Shown: piece after piece, positions 1 to 5,916 of the stretch
How positions within the stretch are numbered: the first letter of the stretch is position 1
How the letters are laid out: the number at the start of each line of letters is the position of its first letter
The notes under the pieces: model-generated
What the model saw: the letters and a program-made list of their open reading frames with translations, nothing else
What the model was told of the DNA's origin: nothing
The model's database searches: none
From: Thermodesulfovibrio sp.
GTDB lineage: Bacteria; Nitrospirota; Thermodesulfovibrionia; Thermodesulfovibrionales; Thermodesulfovibrionaceae
DNA length: 13,039 nt
Reading direction: 5' to 3'
NCBI GenBank assembly: GCA_026415995.1
Contig: JAOAGB010000099.1
Span: forward strand, 1 to 13,039
Made by a program: the position numbers and the translations under genes

Positions 1-365
1 TGATGCCCCAATATCATAGAACCAATTTCTGCAGCCTGTCCTGCTCCTACACGACCAATGAAAACAAGGGCTGTTACAAGGGGACCTATCTCTCTAATTA
101 CTGCTATGCCTACGATTTTACCTGTATACATTTTTAAACCAAGTCCGCTTAACTCCGCACTTAGTTGAAGACTAAGCGCCATTCCAACAAAAAGGCATAC
201 TAAAGATACAATAAAAACTGATGAGGAGCCTGCGTATTCCATCTGTTCCACTATATCATCAAGATATAATGGTCTTTTAAATATTCTAATAATTGAATTT
301 ATACAGAGGAAATAAAAGTTTTGCAGTTCAGCTATTATCTCTTTTATTTGTTTTAAATTTTTCAT
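1..365 (-). CDS. mlaE: MlaE-family ABC transporter permease, N-terminal part (runs off left edge)
   Basis: This is the first 121 residues of an inner-membrane permease of the MlaE family. In that family the permease works with an MlaF-type ATPase and an MCE protein (MlaD-like) to move phospholipids between the inner and outer membranes. The reverse strand reads without a stop from the ATG at 363-365 to the window edge. After an amphipathic N-terminus (residues 1-40) comes a membrane segment around residues 48-66. The family signature follows: REIGPLVTAL at residues 91-100 and GRVGAGQAAEIGSM at 104-117. Family members are usually about 250-260 residues, so roughly half is missing off the window. 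No clear Shine-Dalgarno sequence precedes the ATG. The gene is transcribed divergently from the DJ-1-like gene at 434. The family call is secure; the exact lipid cargo and the start are less so. Confidence 0.88.
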   Translation of the reverse strand, partial: MKNLKQIKEIIAELQNFYFLCINSIIRIFKRPLYLDDIVEQMEYAGSSSVFIVSLVCLFVGMALSLQLSAELSGLGLKMYTGKIVGIAVIREIGPLVTALVFIGRVGAGQAAEIGSMILGH

Positions 366-378
366 AGAAAACAAAAAT

Positions 379-407
379 ATCTTAACATAAAATTGGTTAT
401 AATTTAA
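379..407 (-). promoter_or_regulatory. Possible promoter for mlaE
   Basis: On the minus strand an extended -10-like sequence TGTTAAGAT lies at 387-379, with a weak -35-like TTAAAT at 407-402 spaced by 17 bp. Transcription would begin only a few bases before the ATG at 365, giving a very short leader, which fits the absence of a ribosome binding site. The region is very AT-rich, so such matches arise easily by chance. This is a weak call. Confidence 0.25.
398..403 (+). promoter_or_regulatory. Probable -10 box for the DJ-1-like gene
   Basis: A perfect TATAAT lies 30 bp before the ATG at 434, in the 68-bp divergent gap. No good -35 is visible at 16-18 bp spacing. A TG pair lies just upstream but is one base out of register for an extended -10. 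The position suits a leader of about 25 nt that includes the strong GGAGG ribosome binding site at 423-427. Confidence 0.45.
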
Positions 408-433
408 TAAAATAAATACTCTGGAGGTGTAGT

Positions 434-1018
434 ATGGCAAAGAAGATTTTAATGATTGTAGGAGACTTTGTTGAGGATTATGAGGCGATGGTTCCCTTTC
501 AGATGTTAAAAATGGTTGGACACACTGTACATGCGGTATGTCCAGGTAAAAAGGCAGGAGAAACAGTAAAAACAGCTGTGCATGATTTTGAAGGAGACCA
601 AACATATACGGAAAAGAGAGGTCATAATTTTATGATTAACGCAGATTTTGAAAAAGTTAATCCTGAAAAATATGACGCCCTAATAATTCCTGGTGGAAGA
701 GCGCCTGAATATCTGAGATTGAACGACAAGGTGATTGAAATAGTAAAACATTTTGTAACCTCTGGCAAGCCTGTGGCTGCCATATGTCATGGAATTCAAC
801 TTTTAACAGCAGCAGATGTGATTAAAGGTAAAACTTTAACTGCCTATCCAGCCGTAAAAGCTGAGATTATTCTTGCTGGCGGTAAATGGTGCGATGTTAA
901 TGCTACCTTTTCAAATGCCTGTGTAGATGGAAATATAGTTACAGCACCTGCTTGGCCTGCTCATCCTGAATGGATAAGAAAGTTTTTGGAACTTTTAGGA
1001 ACAAAAATAAAGGTTTAG
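434..1018 (+). CDS. DJ-1/PfpI superfamily protein, single-domain DJ-1D-like (candidate glyoxalase III / deglycase)
   Basis: This 194-residue cytosolic protein belongs to the DJ-1/PfpI superfamily. The nucleophile elbow AICHG places the catalytic Cys at residue 118 with His119 beside it. The acidic partner is probably Glu17 in the GDFVEDYEAMVPF segment. The stretches VHAVCPGKKAGE (32-43), AVHDFEGDQTY (48-58), RGHNF (62-66) and IIPGGRAPEYL (84-94) closely resemble each half of the plant DJ-1D protein as I remember it, which converts methylglyoxal to lactate without glutathione. The plant protein is a tandem duplication; this one is a single domain and would be expected to act as a dimer or higher oligomer. 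A GGAGG site at 423-427 supports the ATG. The gene is monocistronic and closed by a terminator at 1037-1066. Superfamily is certain. The glyoxalase activity is inferred; a PfpI-type peptidase or chaperone role cannot be excluded. Confidence 0.9.
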   Translation: MAKKILMIVGDFVEDYEAMVPFQMLKMVGHTVHAVCPGKKAGETVKTAVHDFEGDQTYTEKRGHNFMINADFEKVNPEKYDALIIPGGRAPEYLRLNDKVIEIVKHFVTSGKPVAAICHGIQLLTAADVIKGKTLTAYPAVKAEIILAGGKWCDVNATFSNACVDGNIVTAPAWPAHPEWIRKFLELLGTKIKV

Positions 1019-2679
1019 AATAGATATTTTTGTTTAGGTCCGCTATCTTTTGGGCGGACCTTTTTTATTTCCAGATATTCTGAAGGAATTTCTTTTAGAA
1101 AAGAAGAAGGAGAAAAATTTAAAGTTTTTCCTTTAATAAATCTTTTTTTTGCATGAAGGATTATTAAATCATCCATTGCACGTGTCATGCCAACATAAAA
1201 AAGTCTTCTTTCTTCTTCTAAATCTATATCATTGGATAAAGTGTAAGGAATAAGCCCTTCGTCAAATCCAGCAATGAATACCACTGGAAACTCAAGCCCT
1301 TTAGAACCATGTAGAGTTAGAATGCTTACGGCATTAAGATTTTCAGGGAACAGATCGAATGGAGTAAGCCCTGAGAGTTCATCTATAAAGGTTTGAATTT
1401 GTTCAATTAAATTTCCTTTTTTGTATGTTTTGGCAATATTTTTTACTAAAAAGGTTTCAATCTCTGATAAATCATCGAGTATTCCTGATGATTGAAGAAA
1501 ATCTGAAAGGGATTTATTTGTAGAGAGTTTTGTAATGAGATCTGAATTAGATAAAATATTTGTTAATTTTTTTGTTAATTGAGATATCCAGCCATCAGAA
1601 TCTTTTTGTATTGTCTTTATTGGAATACCCTCTTTAATAAAGAAATCTTTTATTATTTTTAATTGACTATTAGTTCTTGCAAGAACAGCAAAACTGGAAA
1701 AACTATATTGAGTTTCTTCTTTATTCTTATATAGTTCTGAAAAGTCTGTGGCACCAAGTCTTGCTTTTATTTCTCTTAAAATTATTCTTGCCTCTTCATA
1801 CTCGTCCTCTACTTCGATAAAAATTAACTTTGATTTTTCACTTTTTAAGGGTTCAATTTTTTTAGAAAATCTTTTAGTGTTTGCTGTAATAAATTTATTG
1901 GATGCATTGATTATATTGGCTTGAGAACGATAGTTGAGAGACAAATTTATGAGCGTTAAGTCTTTGAAATCCTTAGGTAGATTAAGAAAAAGGTCAATTT
2001 CTGATCCTCTAAAAGAGTAAATAGCCTGATCCGGATCGCCAAAAACGGATAAGTAGCCGTTTTTCTTCAGCAATTTTTTTATTAAATCGTATTGAATTTT
2101 ATTTATATCTTGAAATTCGTCGATAATTATATGAGAGAAAAGAGGAGGTATTCGCTTCTCTTCAAGTAAACGAAGGGTTTTATCTAATAAATCATCAAAA
2201 TCAAGAAGATTCAATTCATTTTTTTTATTTTCATATTTTTCGTATATTTGAGAAGTTGTTTCGTCGAGTTCTAAACCTATATTTTTAAATTTTGATATTT
2301 TTTCAAGGATTTTTTCTGGATTTTTATTGCTTATAGAAGAGATTATTTCTTTTTGCATTGATTTTGTGCAAATTTTAAAAAATTTCTCTTTTTTGGGAAG
2401 GAAGGCTCTTAAAAGCCTTATACATAAAAGATGAAAAGTACCAATGAATGGTATGTCTTCTTTTTTATGCAATCTCTCTGTGACTCTATCTCTCATTTCA
2501 ATGGCAGCTTTTTGAGTAAATGTAAGCGCAGCTATTTCTTCAGGAGCTATTCCTTCTTTTAAAAGATGAATAATTTTTGCTGTAATAGTAAGAGTTTTAC
2601 CTGTGCCAGGTCCGGCTAATACGCATAAATATTTGTTAGAGGATTCAGCAACAATTTTTTGGCTTTTATTAAGATTCAT
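1015..2679 (-). CDS. UvrD/Rep/PcrA-type superfamily 1 DNA helicase, short form
   Basis: This is a 554-residue ATP-dependent 3'-5' DNA helicase of the UvrD/PcrA type. The motifs are in order: Q-motif region LNKSQ at 3-7, Walker A GPGTGKT at 23-29, motif Ia ALTFTQKAAIEMRDR at 51-65, Walker B DEFQD at 187-191, motif III GDPDQAIYSFRG at 214-225, NYRS at 249-252, motif V LHGSKGLEF at 456-464 and motif VI RRLFYVGMTRA at 491-501. UvrD and PcrA are usually around 700 residues. The missing length seems to lie mainly between motifs IV and V, where subdomain 2B belongs. The extreme C-terminus is QKYLF, a possible sliding-clamp-binding motif. The gene starts 2 bp after the stop of the endonuclease Q-like gene and has no Shine-Dalgarno sequence, so translation is probably coupled. 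Its last 4 bp overlap, tail to tail, the stop of the plus-strand DJ-1-like gene. All catalytic motifs look intact, so it is not a pseudogene. Confidence 0.92.
   Translation of the reverse strand: MNLNKSQKIVAESSNKYLCVLAGPGTGKTLTITAKIIHLLKEGIAPEEIAALTFTQKAAIEMRDRVTERLHKKEDIPFIGTFHLLCIRLLRAFLPKKEKFFKICTKSMQKEIISSISNKNPEKILEKISKFKNIGLELDETTSQIYEKYENKKNELNLLDFDDLLDKTLRLLEEKRIPPLFSHIIIDEFQDINKIQYDLIKKLLKKNGYLSVFGDPDQAIYSFRGSEIDLFLNLPKDFKDLTLINLSLNYRSQANIINASNKFITANTKRFSKKIEPLKSEKSKLIFIEVEDEYEEARIILREIKARLGATDFSELYKNKEETQYSFSSFAVLARTNSQLKIIKDFFIKEGIPIKTIQKDSDGWISQLTKKLTNILSNSDLITKLSTNKSLSDFLQSSGILDDLSEIETFLVKNIAKTYKKGNLIEQIQTFIDELSGLTPFDLFPENLNAVSILTLHGSKGLEFPVVFIAGFDEGLIPYTLSNDIDLEEERRLFYVGMTRAMDDLIILHAKKRFIKGKTLNFSPSSFLKEIPSEYLEIKKVRPKDSGPKQKYLF
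1037..1066 (+). terminator. Intrinsic terminator of the DJ-1-like gene, inside the helicase 3' coding end
   Basis: GGTCCGC at 1037-1043 pairs perfectly with GCGGACC at 1054-1060 around a 10-nt loop. The stem can gain an A-T pair at 1036/1061. Six T residues follow at 1061-1066. This is a textbook plus-strand Rho-independent terminator starting about 20 bp after the stop codon at 1018. The T-run lies on the plus-strand side only, so it should not stop the convergent minus-strand operon. The whole hairpin is protein-coding on the minus strand, where it encodes the helicase residues around VRPKDSGP. Confidence 0.88.
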
Positions 2680-2681
2680 AA

Positions 2682-3944
2682 TTAAAAAAGGATGGTCTGT
2701 CCTTTAGGCTTCATTTCCTCTGGTTCTCCAAATACTCTTATCTTTCCGTATTCTCCATCATATCCTGGTTCCACAAGAACTTTTCCTGATCTCATCCTCT
2801 CAATTGCTTCTGCTAATTTTGAATTTACCTCATATATTTCTGATAAAGCTTTATTCATTAATATTTCATATTCATTGCCAAGCTTAAAAATTGTTTTCAT
2901 GTATGTGTTTTGTACAATTTTACTTTGAGTAGAACAATTATTAATCTCTGCCATTATTTCAAGCAAAGGAATAATAGATTTATAAGGAAGTGCCTTATCA
3001 GGTTTAAATCCTTCCTCACGATCTGATAAAAGTTCGACCCTATGCATAACGCCTACTGTAACCTTTTTACCACAGGAAGGACAGAGATAGTTTCTACTTA
3101 TGGTTTCCTTAGGTGAAAGTCTTATGCCACAAATTCTATGTCCATCATAGTGATATTTACCTTCCTCTGGGAAAAACTCTACAGTACCTAAAAAGCCTTC
3201 CCCAGTTTTAATTGCTTCTGTAATGGCACTATAACTTAGTTCCGTATCCAATAGGTTTGCTTCCCTTCCTATTTTTGATGGTGAATGGGCATCGGAGTTA
3301 GAGATAAGAATGATTTTATCAAGTTTGCTTAATCGCCAATTCATTTTTGGGTCTGAACTAAGGCCTGTCTCTATTGCATATATGTAAGGTGTTAACTCTT
3401 CAAAACATTCTTCAAGACTGTCAAAGCCCGATTGAGAGCCAAAAACTGAAAAATGAGGAGTCCAAGCATGGGCTGGTATTAACAATGTTTCAGGAGAAAT
3501 TTCTAAAATGATCCTCATAATTTCCTTAACATCTATCCCAAGAATGGGTCTTCCATCTGCTGTTAAACTTCCTATCTGAGAGAGGGCATGATTAATTTTT
3601 GTAGCATCTCTTAATGATGGACAGAGTAATAAAAGATGAATTTTTCTTAGTTTACCGTTTTTCTGATAGATACAGCTTATTTCAGCAGTCAGAATAAAAT
3701 AGACCTCCCCTTTACATGACTCTGGTACCTGAAGCTTGTAGGGTTCCTTTAATGTAAATAAACCATTTCCCTCCTCTTGCAGTTTTTCATCTATTTCCTT
3801 TAGCCATTCTGGGTGAGTAAAGTCACCTGTGCCCATTAACTTAATTCCTTTAATCTGAGCCCACTGCTCAATGGTTTCCAGATTCATATCTTTGCTTGTG
3901 GCTCTTGAAAATTTAGAGTGGATATGAAGGTCTGCGTAAAACAT
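2682..3944 (-). CDS. Endonuclease Q-like PHP-domain protein (candidate deaminated-base repair nuclease)
   Basis: This 420-residue protein combines a PHP metal-dependent hydrolase domain with a zinc-finger-like insert, the architecture of endonuclease Q. That enzyme nicks DNA 5' of uracil, hypoxanthine, xanthine and abasic sites and is known mainly from Thermococcales and a few bacteria. Likely metal ligands are His7 and His9 (ADLHIHS), Asp41 and His44 (TGDFTHPEW), Glu88 (TAEIS), His103, His159 and His164 (AHAWTPHF), and Asp218 and His220 (SNSDAH). Cys272 (HRICGIRLSP) and Cys288/Cys291 (CPSCGKK), followed by VGVMHRVELL, match the EndoQ zinc region. PGYDGEYGKIRVFG near residue 393 is also typical. 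The protein ends in QTILF, a possible clamp-binding motif. The ATG at 3944 lies 3 bp after the acyltransferase stop and has no Shine-Dalgarno sequence. Homologues are sometimes named 'UvrD helicase' in databases, probably because of helicase fusions; here the helicase is a separate downstream gene. Biochemical activity is inferred. Confidence 0.87.
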   Translation of the reverse strand: MFYADLHIHSKFSRATSKDMNLETIEQWAQIKGIKLMGTGDFTHPEWLKEIDEKLQEEGNGLFTLKEPYKLQVPESCKGEVYFILTAEISCIYQKNGKLRKIHLLLLCPSLRDATKINHALSQIGSLTADGRPILGIDVKEIMRIILEISPETLLIPAHAWTPHFSVFGSQSGFDSLEECFEELTPYIYAIETGLSSDPKMNWRLSKLDKIILISNSDAHSPSKIGREANLLDTELSYSAITEAIKTGEGFLGTVEFFPEEGKYHYDGHRICGIRLSPKETISRNYLCPSCGKKVTVGVMHRVELLSDREEGFKPDKALPYKSIIPLLEIMAEINNCSTQSKIVQNTYMKTIFKLGNEYEILMNKALSEIYEVNSKLAEAIERMRSGKVLVEPGYDGEYGKIRVFGEPEEMKPKGQTILF

Positions 3945-3947
3945 AAG

Positions 3948-4655
3948 TTAATTATAACATTTACTTAGAGAATGTTGAATGAAATTGATGATTTCCAAAT
4001 GTTCCTGTACTCCCTTATCTTGAATATGTAAAGGTTTTCCAATATAGAAACATATTGGTTTAGAGGGATCAATTTTTCCAAAGTCTTTGAATATCTTACC
4101 AACTCCCCATGCATCGGTTCTAAGTGCAATTGGAACAGCAGGTACATTTGCTTTTTTGGCAAGCTTAATTCCTAATGTATTAAATTTGGAGGGTTCAAAA
4201 TTAATTTCCCTTGTTGCTTGAGGAAAAACTATTATGGATATTCCCTCTTGTAATCTTTTAAGTCCTTCCTGTAAAACTACTTTATAATCTTCCTTGGGAT
4301 TTTTTCTTGTTACAGGTATGGGATTTAAAGCAGATAAAATCTTACCAAAAAAAGGATATTTTAATAACGAACTTTTAACAACAAAGGTTACTTTAAACTC
4401 TTTTCCAATAACAGCTGGGAGCACAAGCGTTTCAAGAGTACTCATATGATTGGCAATAAAGACACAGGGTGGTTTTAAATTTTTTAAATTTTCCTTTCCC
4501 TCTATGGTTATTTTGCAGCCCACATTTCTTATCATATCAAGAATTTTTAATCCATCAACAACTAATTCTTCGTAGGAATATTTTCCCTTGCTTGATTTTA
4601 TTGCACTTAGAATAATTTTTTTTATTACATTTGTATAAAGCCTGAGTGTTATCAT
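3948..4655 (-). CDS. PlsC-like lysophospholipid acyltransferase family protein, HX4E variant
   Basis: This 235-residue protein of the PlsC/LPLAT superfamily probably transfers an acyl chain to a lysophospholipid or related acceptor at the inner membrane. Motif I is NHMSTLE, with His70 and Glu75 where most family members have HX4D. Motif II is around NPIPVTRKNP (111-120). Motif III is FPQATRE at 144-150 instead of FPEGTRS. Motif IV lies at VPAVPIAL (171-178), followed by RTDAWGVG. I recall a bacterial subfamily with HMSTLE and FPQxTR, so these look like subfamily traits, not decay. The ATG overlaps the queC stop as ATGA (4652-4655) with no clear Shine-Dalgarno sequence, implying translational coupling. 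With plsY and pgsA in the same operon it could supply the second acylation to phosphatidic acid. The altered catalytic motif leaves room for another acceptor, for example a lipid A-type or lysolipid-repair substrate. Confidence 0.85.
   Translation of the reverse strand: MITLRLYTNVIKKIILSAIKSSKGKYSYEELVVDGLKILDMIRNVGCKITIEGKENLKNLKPPCVFIANHMSTLETLVLPAVIGKEFKVTFVVKSSLLKYPFFGKILSALNPIPVTRKNPKEDYKVVLQEGLKRLQEGISIIVFPQATREINFEPSKFNTLGIKLAKKANVPAVPIALRTDAWGVGKIFKDFGKIDPSKPICFYIGKPLHIQDKGVQEHLEIINFIQHSLSKCYN
3951..3979 (-). promoter_or_regulatory. Candidate internal extended -10 promoter giving a leaderless endonuclease Q-like mRNA
   Basis: On the minus strand a perfect extended -10 element TGTTATAAT (TG at 3959-3958, TATAAT at 3956-3951) ends 6 nt before the ATG at 3944. 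A weak -35-like TTCAAC at 3979-3974 is spaced by 17 bp. Transcription would start at or within a base of the initiation codon. The gene has no Shine-Dalgarno sequence, which fits a leaderless message, although coupling to the upstream gene would also explain it. The element overlaps the last codons of the acyltransferase gene. An AT-rich chance match is possible. Confidence 0.4.
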
Positions 4656-5326
4656 TTGATTAGGGGGTCCTTTATTCCAACTTCTTCGAAGCCTTTTAAT
4701 CTAAAAAGACAACTTGGGCATTTAAGACAGGGGACAGGATTATCAGGATGACCTTTGGGATCGTAGCAACTCCATGTAAGCGAGTAATCTAATCCTAATT
4801 CTAATCCTTTTTTAATTATCTCTGCCTTTGTTAGATAAATTAAAGGTGCCTGTATTTTAAATTTGAAGTCGCTTTCAACAGAAATTTTAGTTGCCAGATT
4901 AGCCATTTTTTCAAAAGCTTCAAGATATTCAGGCCTACAATCAGGATAACCAGAATAATCCACCACATTTGCACCTATGAAAATATTAGGACATTTGAGA
5001 ATTTCAGCCCATGCCACTGCAAAGCTTAAAAAAATAGTGTTTCTGGCAGGAACATAGGTAACGGGAATTCCTTCAGTTTCTTGTTTTGGCACTTCAATGT
5101 CTGATGTAAGAGCAGAGCCGCCAATTTTTCTTAAATCAAAGGATATAATTAAATGTTCTATTACTCCTATATGTTTAGCCACTTTTTTGGCTGATTCAAG
5201 TTCTATTTTGTGCCTCTGATTATAGTCAAAGGAAAGGGCGTAACAGTTAAAGCCTTCTGATTTTGCTATGGCAAGTGTGGTAGATGAGTCTATACCTCCA
5301 CTTAACAAAACAATAGCTTTCTTCAT
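4652..5326 (-). CDS. queC: 7-cyano-7-deazaguanine synthase QueC
   Basis: This 224-residue cytosolic enzyme makes preQ0 from 7-carboxy-7-deazaguanine, ammonia and ATP, a step in queuosine tRNA modification. The PP-loop SGGIDSS is at residues 9-15. SFDYNQRHKIELESA at 32-46, YVPARNTIFLS at 91-101 and GANVVDYSGYPDCRPEY at 118-134 are family signatures. The zinc site is formed by Cys187 (SCYDP) and Cys200, Cys203 and Cys206 (PCLKCPSC). The length is typical. AAGGAG at 5332-5337 lies 5 nt before the ATG. The start overlaps the plsY stop by 4 bp (ATGA) and the stop overlaps the acyltransferase start in the same way. No queD, queE or queF is visible nearby, so queC appears to have been recruited alone into a lipid/envelope operon. 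Confidence 0.97.
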   Translation of the reverse strand: MKKAIVLLSGGIDSSTTLAIAKSEGFNCYALSFDYNQRHKIELESAKKVAKHIGVIEHLIISFDLRKIGGSALTSDIEVPKQETEGIPVTYVPARNTIFLSFAVAWAEILKCPNIFIGANVVDYSGYPDCRPEYLEAFEKMANLATKISVESDFKFKIQAPLIYLTKAEIIKKGLELGLDYSLTWSCYDPKGHPDNPVPCLKCPSCLFRLKGFEEVGIKDPLIK

Positions 5327-5916
5327 TTCTTCTCCTTGATTTTGGACTCAGTCCCCTTTAATATTCTTTTAATGTTTGGTATATGTCTAATATATATGAT
5401 AACAGTAAATAAGAAGGCAAAAAATAAAACTTCATCAGAATAATTTAGAATATACACACTTATAGGTAGAATAGCAAATGAAATAAGAGCTCCCAAAGAG
5501 GAAATTTTGCTAAATTTGAATGTGATTATCCATATTAGAATGCTTATTAATCCTGCTAAGGGTGCATAGGCTAAAAGAACTCCGATTGTGGTTGCAACAC
5601 CCTTGCCACCTCTGAACTTCATAAAAGGAGAGAAACAATGGCCAAGAATTGCACAGGTTCCTACTAATCCTACCAAGAATAAGTTGTTTGCATATAAAGG
5701 GATTAATTTGATAACTAAAACAGGAAGGATTCCCTTAGAAATATCTAATAAAAGAGTTATTAAGGCTTCTTTTTTCCCAATAATTCTTAATACATTTGTA
5801 GCCCCTATATTTCCGCTTCCTTCTTTTCTTAGGTCAATGCCCTTTGTCTTTCCAATTATATATCCCCAAGGAATAGAACCGATTAAGAAGGCAAAAATAC
5901 ATAAAAGAAGACTCAT
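5323..5916 (-). CDS. plsY: Acyl-phosphate:glycerol-3-phosphate acyltransferase PlsY
   Basis: This 197-residue polytopic inner-membrane enzyme carries out the first acylation of glycerol 3-phosphate, using acyl-phosphate made by PlsX (not seen here). The three conserved cytoplasmic motifs are present: GSGNIGATN at 33-41, GHCFSPFMKFRGGKGVAT at 92-109, and HIPNIKRILKGTESK at 178-192. Hydrophobic membrane segments lie near residues 2-22, 51-73, 79-97, 110-133 and 140-178. The length is normal. A strong GGAGG at 5925-5929 lies 8 nt before the ATG. The start overlaps the pgsA stop as ATGA (5913-5916), and the stop overlaps queC. Its product, lysophosphatidic acid, is the expected substrate for a PlsC-type enzyme such as the one encoded two genes downstream. 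Confidence 0.97.
   Translation of the reverse strand: MSLLLCIFAFLIGSIPWGYIIGKTKGIDLRKEGSGNIGATNVLRIIGKKEALITLLLDISKGILPVLVIKLIPLYANNLFLVGLVGTCAILGHCFSPFMKFRGGKGVATTIGVLLAYAPLAGLISILIWIITFKFSKISSLGALISFAILPISVYILNYSDEVLFFAFLFTVIIYIRHIPNIKRILKGTESKIKEKK

Noticed and set aside
960..1014. A possible minus-strand terminator for the long operon (AAAGTT...AACTTT) just past the helicase stop.
   Set aside because: The stem is a 6-bp AT-rich repeat without a following T-run, too weak to call.
1015..2679. The short helicase as a truncated or broken UvrD pseudogene.
   Set aside because: All motifs from Walker A to motif VI are present in one uninterrupted frame and the C-terminus is followed by a proper stop, so reduced length reflects domain trimming, not decay.
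2682..3944. The PHP protein as a histidinol-phosphatase or PolX-type enzyme.
   Set aside because: The Cys272/Cys288/Cys291 zinc region followed by VGVMHRVELL, and the C-terminal PGYDGEYG segment, fit the endonuclease Q family and not HisK or PolX.
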